Source: Nymphaea colorata (lineage: Eukaryota; Streptophyta; Magnoliopsida; Nymphaeales; Nymphaeaceae). Taken from it: a stretch of DNA of 36,797 nt. Under the pieces are notes generated by a model, which searched no databases, had not been told where the DNA came from, and saw only the letters and a program-made list of their open reading frames with translations. Shown here piece by piece: positions 21,541 to 31,057 of this stretch (position 1 is the stretch's first letter; each line of letters opens with the position of its first letter). The DNA lies in the NCBI RefSeq assembly GCF_008831285.2, contig NW_022205030.1, positions 1-36,797 on the forward strand, given 5' to 3'. The position numbers and the translations under genes are program-made.

Positions 21541-21633
21541 GATTATGTTGTTTGTATCCCTTGCGTCTTAAAGTTCATAGGTCTCATATCAAATCTCATC
21601 CCTTCTAACCTGAGATCAATGACGTCCGCTCAG
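21244..21633. repeat. Tandem duplication inside the AT-rich tract, unit 2
   Basis: This is the second copy, from TACATACATGTATTAACATC to the tail GATTATGTTGTTTGTATC and ATCTCATCCCTTCTAACCTG. The tail runs straight into the GC-rich gene fragment that starts at 21704. Confidence 0.8.
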
Positions 21634-21703
21634 AGAGGAGGAAAGTGGGGGAGAAGGAATAGGAAAAAGGGGAGAGACGGAAACACGATCAGAGAAGGGA
21701 GCC

Positions 21704-22180
21704 ATGGTTTCCACCAGGCGCAGCTCTTCATCGGCGAAGCTTTCTATGCCATCGCCGGTGCCAAGAAGCAAGCATCTCAAGGTATTCGGATGAAGCAAAC
21801 CTTGTCCACATCTTATTTGTTATTGTTTACCTATTCTTGGGTTTGTTGTCGACTCCAACATCTCATTTATGTATTTTGTGGTTTTCTAAGGGGGTTGTTT
21901 TCTTCAGGGCTTGATTTCGTGGAATCAGGCGGAGAACTTGTTTTTCTTTGGGGGTTGAATTGGTGGAATCAAGTGGAGAACTCTCATCCAAAAGAGGTGC
22001 CGGTCACACCGAGGGGCGATGTGCCCAACTCAAAAGAATTGGCCCCGTCGTCTTCATGATACCAGCTCCCCTCTAACCCGGCGACCAGTTCTGTGGAAGA
22101 TCCGGCACCGGCTGAAACCCCAGCTTCCAATCCAGATGCCGCGGTCGACAAACCGGTCGTGATGCCACCTCCTTCACCAG
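21704..22180 (+). pseudogene. 5' gene fragment, possible plant AAA-ATPase N-terminus
   Basis: An ATG at 21704 in a purine-rich leader opens MVSTRRSSSSAKLSMPSPVP plus RSKHLK, then reaches AAG|GTATTC at 21781, a plausible donor. After about 210 bases of AT-richer sequence, a GC-rich second block (about 21995-22180) reads EVPVTPRGDVPNSKELAPSS, stop, then SSVEDPAPAETPASNPDAAV and DKPVVMPPPSP, and ends at CCAG|GTTTGT. The basic Ser-rich start followed by an acidic Pro/Ser/Ala-rich region resembles the N-termini of plant FHA/AAA-ATPases that begin MVETRRSSS. This is a weak, low-complexity match. A TGA at 22057 breaks exon 2, and no ATPase or FHA domain follows in the window. It may be another captured fragment of the 34-36 kb composite. 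Confidence 0.35.
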
Positions 22181-24209
22181 GTTTGTATCCCGAGTTCTAC
22201 ATGTAACACTTGGGAGAACGATAATTGTGAAAACCGGCCTCCAGCAATCCTTTGTCCATTTTACTTATTGTAGATTATAGATTCTGCATCAGAGAAATTG
22301 AATACAGTGGCATCGACATGGAATAATAGTTCGTTGAAAAGGATGCCTAATTTGGAATCATCGACTGTATGGAAAGACTTATATCATAGTATCTGCATGT
22401 AGTTTCCCCAATCCATTTCGTGATTGCTGATCGAGTACCTTGTTTTGCTGCTTCTTTTGACTTCGGCTTTAGGTCATGTATTGGGAGGTTTTTAGTGCCA
22501 CAATTTGGTCAGGTTTTAGTATTAGGCATCAGGTGGATTGGTTGCATGTAGTTCTGATTTCATCAACTAACATGGATTGGAGGTCTCTTTAGGGACTTCT
22601 GTGTTTATAAAGTATGGTGCCTTCATTTCAATTAAGTTGTCATGATCCTCAAGAACGTTAGTTTTGTATGTTCTTGTTGTGGATAGGAAATTTTGGAAGT
22701 CTATGTTTGTTTCAGGTGAAATAGTTTTCTCAGTTGTTAGCTTAATCATTTTTTTCTCTGACCTGGATTCAAGAGTTTTGAGATTCGCCTCGTCGCTTGG
22801 TCATGTTTCAAAGGGTAGAAGCTAAACTCTAGGGTTATCATTTGTAGTCAATGAATGAATATCAGTTCTCTAAGTGGTGTAGCTTGGTTCAGGCATTTCA
22901 TAGATATCTCAAACAGGAAACAAGTCAACAAATCATGCAAAGGAAGGGCAGCATAAGGTCATGGTAAGGAGTAGGTAGATGACATAAATAAAGTCAAGTC
23001 CATGACACCTCCATGTATGACGACATTGTGTTTGGATGTTTTCTGCTAATGCTTTATTAATTTGTGGTCAAGAACATATTTTGCAAAGTCCTCATGTAAC
23101 CAGGGCACAAGACTGATCAACTTTGCTCGATAGTCATACATTTAGAGTCTAACAGAGTCCAATCCCATAGTTGTCATTATCATGCACTTGATGATTTTAC
23201 AAAATCCACCACATACGATTGGTTTATCACGGGCTTCCTTTGGGAAAAGATAAGACCTTAATGTAAACCATTTGTAAAACTTTCAATCAGTTGAGGACTC
23301 AAACATTTATGGAAAATCGTCACTATCAAACCAACCTTTCGTATAGAAGTCCCTAGGAGAGTTGGTGAAGTTCATTTTTCTACCCAACCAACCTATGCTA
23401 TTTTGCATTCACCCTCTTCTTTAAAGTAGAATTCCTTCCTCTTGGTGATATACCATTTGATGTTAAGAATTTTTGTAAAAGTGATAATTTTCAGTTTCGC
23501 TTAAAAACATTTTAAAAGTGTCTTCACACACAATGATGTGGCTTTTCTTTATTCTTAGTACCTCCTTCAATAGAAGGATAAAATTTCAAATTTTGGTTGC
23601 CAAATAATGGAAGAGGAAAACTGAAAAGATCCTGAATATGAGCAGTACAGAAAGGTCTTGTGAAGTTGAGAAAGTCGAGACTAGGAAATGCTATTGACTC
23701 TGGTAAATGCTAGGTAGCAAAATGAGCGTTGAGAGATTGGCTCGGGGCATGTGTAGTCATTCCTCTGGGACAGCAATCAAGAATACTGGGTGCGCATACA
23801 GGTGATTTATGTCTATACCATGAAGATAACAACTTATGAACCTTTGGCTCGTCGAAAACCCGCAGGGTGAAGCAGTAGGATCCTATTTTGATTTAGTTTG
23901 ATTGTTTAGTTTTGTTGAGTTGGGCAATTGAATTCTACATTAATGGTTTCCTGCATAGTGTCATGTTTAGTTTTACTTTCATTGTGACAGGGTTGTTTAG
24001 GTGCTTTATTGTCTTAGGTTCTTGGTTTTCCATTTTCAATGCCTTCACTTGTGTTGCAGACCGACTATCCTTTGACGCAATGCGGGCCAAATAGGCATGA
24101 AAAAGTCAGCCCATGACAACTTGATTCTTTTTATAAATATAATCTGGTCAAATTCATGGGTGTGTGTCACATTCTGATAGTCTTTGAATTGCATATCATA
24201 CATTGTTAA
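22181..24209. other. Intergenic or intron-like, no gene recognised
   Basis: This is T-rich, intron-like sequence on the plus strand with several acceptor-like TTGCAG or TTTCAG sites (for example at about 24055). No open block matches a known family. It lies between the fragment at 21704-22180 and the retrotransposon. Confidence 0.4.
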
Positions 24210-24254
24210 GATACAATCATGTGTTTGGTAACATGGAAGCCTACATTCTAAAAA
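24210..24254. repeat. Local repeat beside the gypsy insertion (left partner)
   Basis: GATACAATCATGTGTT, CTACATTCTAAAAA and the TATGTG that resumes after the retrotransposon are repeated at 34141-34180 as GATACAATCATGTGTT, CTACATTTTAAAAATATGCC. The target had therefore been a short imperfect tandem repeat before the insertion. Confidence 0.6.
24250..24254. repeat. Target-site duplication AAAAA (left)
   Basis: Five A residues abut the TG of the LTR and are matched by five A residues at 34090-34094 after the terminal CA. Because it is a homopolymer, the match carries less weight than a mixed sequence. Confidence 0.7.
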
Positions 24255-27200
24255 TGTCACACCCCAACCTTTTGACCCTCAAGCAATTTTTTTTTTTTTA
24301 TAAACCTAAAGCATTGAGGTGCAGCTACACAACAATTCAAAAAAAGATGGAACTATGTCATTTGAAACCATGGGGCAAACTTTCATTTATATAACAATTT
24401 CAATTCATACAAAGTCACATCTATGTATATGACAAAAATGCCCAAACCACAACTTTGATGCCTAACACAAATAAGACATCAAAAAGACCAAACCATGACG
24501 CACCGACACTACCAAAGACCCAAAACCTCCCCAGTAGGATGTGAGTGAAGCTATCTGATCAACCTGCTGCCCCGGGTCCGCCAAAACCTGAAAAAGAAAT
24601 AACTAAAGGCTTAGCCTTCGCAGTATGGCAACAAGCCAAGAAAATCTCAAACCCTCTTAGGTAGGGCTCAAATCTAAGAACAATCATAAAAACAATCTAT
24701 CGTCATGTCGTGTCAGGACATAGGCACATCATTTGCCAAGAAAAACCCTAACATAGACCACGACATGAAAGGACCACTCAAGGGCTACAGAAACACAATC
24801 TCAATTACATGCAAGGCATGCTTAAACATTTCATTTCAGTCATAGCATTCACATGTCCATCAATCACATACATTCGTTCACACACATTTCATTCACCTAC
24901 ATTCATTTTCATTAGCTTTAGTGAATTGACAATTCCTGTGGGTGCAAACACAGGCACGTGCACACCGGGGGCGGCCCATAGCCGAGAGACAACCCCCGTG
25001 TTGGCCCAGAACAGTATGGATCCATTCATCCGCTGCAGCGGTAGAGCACTCATCCATGGATATGTGAATTCCAAGGAGAGATACTCAGCCTTCCCTAGGA
25101 CACCTAGGTTGGGACGGCGTGAGCCCACGCTCCAAGCACAACACACAACAGTACCTTGGGGCATTGCACCGTCTGCGCTCCGAATAGGCGAGACCAGTGG
25201 CAAAAGCGGGATGTCTCCCAAACACAATGCCACAACCCACTGGCCTCTCATCTCTTATTCTTTCATTATTATCATTATAATTGCACAATCACAGAATGAC
25301 CGGCTAGCTCATGAGGTTGGTTCACTTCACGAGTGCACCCACACCTCCAATTGCCTCCCGACGAGGTCTACACATAACATTAACAGTCATAGCTAGCCGT
25401 CATACAATACGGGTACAACTACCCTCTAATTCCAATCAATTGCATTATTGCCCACGGCAATACATATGCAACAATTAACAACATTCACATTCATAAAAAT
25501 TCACATCTTATCAAACACATCAATCAGATCTTTCAAAAATTGGCCAAATCCCAGAAAGTAGTCTCGATCTGTGATGGCTCATACTTGTCCTATGCAATTA
25601 TCAATATATGATGCTCTCTAATGCACAATCGGGGTCGAGGAGACACTCGACTCGATACCCCACCTCATCTGTCCTAAGCAGTTATCAATTCTAGCATGCA
25701 CATGCAAATGCGTAACATTTTCAAAACATGCTTCTCATAGCCTTTCAAAACAAATCATATCATATATCAAACAATTTGCATATCAAACCATTTGCATGCA
25801 TACACACATTCATTCACAAAACAATCCATCAATCACATCCCAATCCTAGGATCCCACGATCCTAGGAACACACATTCACATAATTGCCCAGGTAGGGATT
25901 TGCCTCGAATGCCGCCATACCTATCGCGCGTCCACTAAACACCTTGAACTACGACCCACATTGCTCAAGGCCTACTTGACGTGCCCGGTGTACCTGCAAA
26001 CATAACAAAATGGTAAGTTCTCTACTTGTTTCACTTACCATCGATACAAATCTGAAAATACTGTCATCGAGGCATGTCTTCACCTCAAATGGGTGTCGAC
26101 CCACGAAACCCTCCAAAAAGGGTCTCTACCCAACCCACGAGGTTGCCGCCAACGATTAGAACTCAAAACTTGCATTCGACTTATCACATGTACGATTCTC
26201 ACTTGTTTTCCTTAGTTGAGGTGTCTTCCCCACCATAAGATTCTCAACATACAACGTATATGCACCTCAATAGAAGCATATTTCCCCAAGCTCACCAAAA
26301 CGATTCTAACGTTCTCCACAACAATACAATCTCTACCATGCTTCCTAATTGCTTCGAAAATTAACCCATCATGCTTATAAGATCATTATAGACATGGATC
26401 ATCGTTCCTCCACAAGAGTCCTAGACCTTCCCCAAAATAGTAACATCGTTAACAAACATCCTAATTCATCAAATCTTAAATCTAGCATGCTCCATTAATA
26501 ATTATACATGCCCCAACAACAAATATACAACAATCTAGGCTCGATTAGGCCTTGCTCACCCCAATTTAAGAGTTTGAACTGCTGCAGTCCTCCCGGCAGC
26601 CACCTCACAAGTTCGAGAGGTCCTCAAATGGCAAAAATCCCGCAATGCCGCCACACCAACGCATTCTAGTTGCTGTTATGAGGGAGAAGAACACATCCCC
26701 AAGCTGAAATCTGATCAAACATCGATAAGAGAATCAAAATCGGTGAAAAGGAGGTTTAAGAGAGAGGTGTCTGTCGTTAGAAGAGGCCCATAGTAGTTGT
26801 AAAAGGGGCTGTGAGAGAGGGAAAAGCATGGGCAGAGGGTATTGACGGAGAGGGGAGAGTGCAGACAGAGAGAGAGAGAGTGCAAGGATGCGTGGGAGGA
26901 AGAGGGCGTGCATAGAGAGAGGGCGAGCAAAGAGGGTTTAGACAAAAGGGGAGAGGCTCGAGCAGAGAGCATGGACAGAGAGAGTACGGGAGAGAGAGCT
27001 GGCCGAAAAGGGAAACAACACGAGACGGAGAGGAAGAGACAAAGAGAGAGACCGATGGCTCACTTGAGCGCCACCACTGCCGCCACCACCACCGCCGTCC
27101 ACTTCCGTCGCCGCTGCACTGACCTCCGTCTTCCTCTTCTCTGCATTGTGGCCATAGCAAAGGGAGAGACGAAGAGGGGAAACGAGGGAGACGAGGGAGA

Positions 27201-27289
27201 AGAGGGCGACGTCGGGCTCCCACGCTACTGGATTCGGGTCCGGGTCTGGACCCGATCCGGCCCACCTACAAAATGAGTCGAGCGTTACA
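24255..27289 (-). repeat. 3' LTR of the gypsy element
   Basis: The repeat is 3035 bp, from TGTCACACCCC on the plus strand to GAGCGTTACA-type sequence (…GTCGAGCGTTACA). On the element strand it starts TGTAACGCTCGAC and ends GGGTGTGACA. The element-strand 5' part (26820-27200) contains long GA/CT-rich tracts. The open frames on both strands inside (for example 24809-25396, 26777-27276) recur in the other LTR with frame breaks and are not genes. Confidence 0.95.
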
Positions 27290-27302
27290 TCCTACCCTCC
27301 TT
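27290..27302 (-). promoter_or_regulatory. Polypurine tract
   Basis: On the minus strand AAGGAGGGTAGGA lies directly upstream of the TG of the 3' LTR. This is where plus-strand DNA synthesis is primed in LTR retrotransposons. Confidence 0.85.
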
Positions 27303-27337
27303 AAAAGAAATTTCGTCCTCGAACTTTAGATCATACG

Positions 27338-27627
27338 TCAATGCGAGAACAAGTGCGGATACTTCTCTCGCATATCCTCCTTGAGTTCCCATGTGCTCTC
27401 TTTCAACCCATGGTGTTGCCATTTCACTTGTACTAAAGGATTCTCTTCATGCGAAACACTTGCTTTCTTTGATCCACAATTCTAATAGATTTTTCTTCTA
27501 GTGTCAAATCGTCTTGCACCTGAACACCTTGAAAATCAATCACATGTGTCGGATCTGGTACATATTTTCGAAGCATGGAAACATGGAAAACATCATGAAC
27601 ATGACTCAAGTCAGGTGGTAGTGTCAA
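27338..27627 (-). pseudogene. Integrase C-terminus / chromodomain-like tail of gypsy pol
   Basis: The frame reads LPPDLSHVHDVFHVSMLRKY followed by VPDPTHVIDF, the highly conserved integrase C-terminal motif of Tekay/Del chromoviruses. It continues through LEEKSIRIVDQRKQVFRMKR to a stop near 27433. After a one-base shift it resumes with VQVKWQHHGLKESTWELKED and MREKYPHLFSH, ending in a TGA at 27338-27340. The last segment is the chromodomain-like tail that in living relatives helps target insertion to heterochromatin. The frameshift and upstream stops mean no functional product. Confidence 0.85.
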
Positions 27628-27639
27628 TCTCTACACCAC

Positions 27640-28600
27640 CTCTGTAATCTTCTCTAATATCTCAAAAGGTCCGATGAACCTTGGGCTCAACTTTTCCTTA
27701 ATACCAAATCGAAAAACACATTTAGTATGTGAAAGTTTCAAGAACACATGATCACCCACCTCAAAAGCCAACTCTCTACGTCGAATGTCGACATAGCTTT
27801 TTTTGTCTACTCTGAGCAGTTAACAACTTCTTCCTTATTAATTGTACTTGGTCGATGTAACGTTGCAATACAAAAAGGTTCTTGATCTTGTCATCACCCA
27901 ATTCGGTCCAACAAGTTGGCGATTTGCATGACCTTCCATACAAGGCCTCAAAAAGTGTCATCTCGATACTAGAGTGGTAACTGTTATTATATGCAAACTC
28001 TGACAATTTCACATGTTTATCTCATTCTCCTTTCCACTCTTAGACACATGCACGTAACATGTCCTCTAAGGTTTGAATGGTCCTCTAAGGTTTGAATGGT
28101 CCTCTCAGATTGCCCATCAGTTTGGGGGTAGAACGCTGTGCTCAGCTTAAGCTTAGTACCTCATGTCCTTTGCAATTGCCCCCAAAACCTAGAGGTAAAT
28201 CGTGGATCTCAATCCGCAATGATAGACTTTGGCACTCCCTGTAATCTCACTATCTCGCCAATATATAACTCTGCGAGACTTTCTAAGGACTGACTGATTC
28301 TTATTGGCAGAAAATGAGCAGACTTCGTAAGTCGATCAACAATGGCATCATGTTGTATTCTGGTGTGAGGCAAACCAACCACAAAACTCATCGAATGTCT
28401 TCCCATTTCCACACTGGGATATCAATTCTTTGAAACAAGCCTCCTGGCCGTTGATGCTCTGCTTTGACCCGCTGACAAACTAAGCATTTTGTTACATATT
28501 CTGCAATTTCACGCTTCATTTCAGGCCACTAAAAATTCTTTCTCATATCTTGAAACATCTTTGTACTGCCAGGGTGCATAGAAAACTTAGATTTGTGAGC
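27640..28600 (-). pseudogene. Integrase remnant of gypsy pol
   Basis: In element order: an H-x-C-C zinc-binding region (SMHPGSTKM..., [16 protein letters not shown]) at about 28590-28430 with an internal stop, and the catalytic core at 28412-28209 (FVVGLPHTRIQHDAIVDRLT, KSAHFLPIR), followed by FAYNNSYHSS and FEALYGRSCKSP at 28012-27900. The segment before the GPF motif (KLSPRFIGPFEIL) contains a stop at EVV*R. The usual MDFV at the first catalytic Asp reads MSFV here, so the first acidic residue is lost, and a few residues of the normal DAIWVIVDR are missing. The core is therefore dead apart from its frame breaks. Confidence 0.9.
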
Positions 28601-28959
28601 TTCATCAATCAACTGACGCTTCACTCCTTCATATATAGAGACCCACATTCTGTGTCGAAATCACAATGAACTATCTTCATATTGATACCAGGAAGAATTT
28701 GCCTTCTTGCTTTCTTCCATGTTCATAGCAAAATTTGGATCTTCATTTTGCTTCAATATAAGCTCTTCCATCGAAGGATGGCGTATCACTGCAGTTATCG
28801 TTGTTTTGTTCTCGTCACCAAGGTGAGGCTGTCATGCTATCATACCTTGCAACAATGTCCAAGAACGAGTCAACATACTACACATTGTTGTCTTACCATG
28901 TCTGCTCAAAGCATCAACCACCACATTCGCTTTTTCCTGAATGATATGATATCTTGAAA

Positions 28960-29350
28960 TCATAATCTCTTACGTATTCAATCCATCTTCTTTTCCTCAA
29001 GTTGAGATCCTTTTGAGAGAATATGTACTTCAATGATTTGTAGTCTGTAAACACCTCAAAAATTGCACCATAGAGATAGTATCTCCACATCTACAATGTG
29101 AATACAATCGCTCCCAACTCCAAATCATGAGTGAGATAGTGTTGCTCATGTACCTTCAACTGTCACGATGCATAAGCCACTACACGGCCATGTTGCACCA
29201 ATACACATCCATAACCGATTCCCGATGCCTCGGTGTACACTACAAATCCAGAATGACCCGATGGGAGCGTCAAAACAGGGGCAGTGGTAAACTTGTCCTT
29301 CCAAGATTGGAAACTCTTTTTGCACTCTTCATTCCAAACACACTTCACTC
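28960..29350 (-). pseudogene. RNase H remnant of gypsy pol
   Basis: The frame 29348-29163 reads CKKSFQSWKDKFTTAPVLTL and GFVVYTEASGIGYGCVLVQH, then GRVVAYAS and a stop. The reading resumes with LKVHEQHYLTHDLELGAIVF and, further on, [20 protein letters not shown] and [12 protein letters not shown]. These are standard Ty3/gypsy RNase H motifs. The usual Asp of 'YTDAS' is Glu (YTEAS), which probably removes a metal ligand, and at least two stops interrupt the frame. Confidence 0.9.
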
Positions 29351-29474
29351 ATTTTCTTAATCGCTTAGTCGTGGCCGTAGCTATTTTCGAAAAGTCTTAT
29401 ATAAACTCGCAATGATATCCAGTCAATCCCAAAAAACTTCTAACCTCAATTGCATTGCACGGCGTGTTCCAGCC

Positions 29475-30347
29475 CTATACAGCTGACACCTTCGTCGGAT
29501 CAACGAAAAATCCATCATTTGAGATCACATGACTAAGAAAGTTCACTTTCTCTAGCCAAAATTCACATTTTGAGTATTTGGCATATAACTTGTGCTTGCG
29601 CAAAAAAAAACTCAACACACTCTTCAAGTGATCTCGGTGCCTTACCTGACTATCTGAGTACAACAAAATATCATCGACAAAAACAATCACAAACTGATCC
29701 AGGTAGTCTTTGAAAACTCGATTCATGAGGTCCATAAATGCTGAGGGAGCATTGGTCAACCCAAAAGGTATGACCCTGAATTCATAGTACCCACATCTAG
29801 TTCGAAAAACAGTCTTAGAAACATCTTCCTCCCACATCAAGAGTTGATAATAACCTGTCCTCAGATCGATCTTGGAGAATACCTTTTGCATTCTTGAGTT
29901 GATCAATCAACAAGTCTTCAATCCTAGGAAGCAGATACTTATTGTTGATGTGAATTGATTCCACATGCGGTAATCTATACACAAGTGCATTGTCTCATCC
30001 TTCTTCTTAACAAATAACATAGGTGCTCCCCATGGTGACACACTTGGTCGAATGAAGCTCTTATCTAACAGCTCCTGCAATTGCTTCTTCGATTCTTCTA
30101 ATTATGTCGGTGCCATTCGATATGGTGCCTTAGAAATGGGAGTTGTCTTTAGTAACAACTCTATCTTGAATTCCACTTCTCGTGTTGGAGGCAAACTTGA
30201 CAGTGCCTCAGGAAACACATCGGAGTACTCACTCACAACGACAACATCATGTAACCTCACCGGTTCAGTTTCATTGGTCAACACATTGACCAAGAAAGCA
30301 ACACTTCCATTTTCTATCAAACGTTTGGCCTTTAATGCAGACACCAT
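29475..30347 (-). pseudogene. Reverse transcriptase remnant of gypsy pol
   Basis: 30347-30102 carries the linker to RT (VVVVSEYSDVFPEALSSLPP, TREVEFKIEL, KAPYRMAPT) and ends in a stop. The frame continues with [20 protein letters not shown] and VKKKD, then a frameshift near 29960. 29906-29475 reads [50 protein letters not shown] and the catalytic [10 protein letters not shown], then [16 protein letters not shown]. All core RT motifs including the catalytic DD are visible, but in at least three broken pieces. Confidence 0.95.
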
Positions 30348-30359
30348 TAGCTTATCAGT

Positions 30360-30506
30360 TCAACTAACTTTTTGTGCTTGGAAGTCTACTGGTTTCATCT
30401 CATTCGTCCACAATCGTATCTGCTTCTCTCTACAATCTATAGTGGCACAATGTGTGCATAGCCAATCCATGCCCAAAATAACATCAAGCACACTAAAACT
30501 TATGAA
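30360..30506 (-). pseudogene. C-terminal protease remnant
   Basis: FSVLDVILGMDWLCTHCATI followed by DCREKQIRLW matches the well-conserved C-terminal part of Ty3/gypsy aspartic protease (usual form DVILGMDWL..H.A.IDC). The catalytic DTG/DSG part is missing, because the deletion that removed most of gag ends here. A TGA at 30360-30362 separates it from RT. Confidence 0.85.
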
Positions 30507-30509
30507 TTA

Positions 30510-30818
30510 TCAACTGTGTAGGTAAGTGAAATAGGTGGGTCTCCACGTCCACCGTTTGGCATAACCTTTCAACAAATACGAACTATAGTCAACTTTGTCA
30601 CATTCTGGCATCTTAAGAAGCTCAAAGATGCGTTCACCCTCTTCAATCCATTCTTCTGCCTTGATAGGGTTTGAGCACCCACACAAGTTTGGGCGTATTG
30701 TTGCCTTGACGTGCTATTGTCCAAATATGGTATGCCCATCAGAATGGGTGAAACTTAGCTCTCTTTGTGCCTCTGTAGCCAACCCAGCTCGCTTCTTAAC
30801 CCTACATGGGTACTCCAT
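30510..30818 (-). pseudogene. N-terminal gag remnant
   Basis: An ATG at 30818 opens a frame with one internal TAG (30714-30716). It reads CGCSNPIKAEEWIEEGERIF, ELLKMPECDKVDYSSYLLKG and YAKRW, the start of the plant gypsy gag domain (usual type 'EAE.WL..ieriF..l...e..KV..A...L...A..WW'). It stops after a further dozen residues at 30510. The rest of gag, including the CCHC knuckle, is absent, joined abruptly to the protease remnant. Confidence 0.8.
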
Positions 30819-31041
30819 CTGTACAAACAAGAATCTTTGACCGATCTTTCAAGTCAACTCACTGAAGTGCGTCAGCATAAAGTTTCAAAACATCAATCAC
30901 TCAAAACAACAATCACCTTCTGTACATATACCTTATTAAAAGATCAAAACTACAATAGAAGTTCAATCAAGTAAATGCGTACCTGGGCAACACGGCTTCA
31001 CAGATAGGCCATAACTCACATCCATAGTGGGGTTTGCCATA

Positions 31042-31053
31042 GCTCTGATACCA
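31042..31053 (-). promoter_or_regulatory. Primer-binding site (tRNA-iMet)
   Basis: On the element strand TGGTATCAGAGC begins five bases after the 5' LTR (spacer GTTTT). It is complementary to the 3' end of plant initiator methionine tRNA, the usual primer for Tekay/Del and many other plant LTR elements. Confidence 0.9.
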
Positions 31054-31057
31054 AAAC

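Noticed and set aside
24809-25396. 195-codon plus-strand frame
   Set aside because: It lies inside the LTR. The same region in the other LTR (31611-31877) has a frame break, and it is antisense to the element.
26777-27276. Frames of 144-162 codons on both strands rich in Arg, Glu or Ser, Pro
   Set aside because: They are GA/CT-rich LTR sequence. The frames do not survive in the partner LTR.
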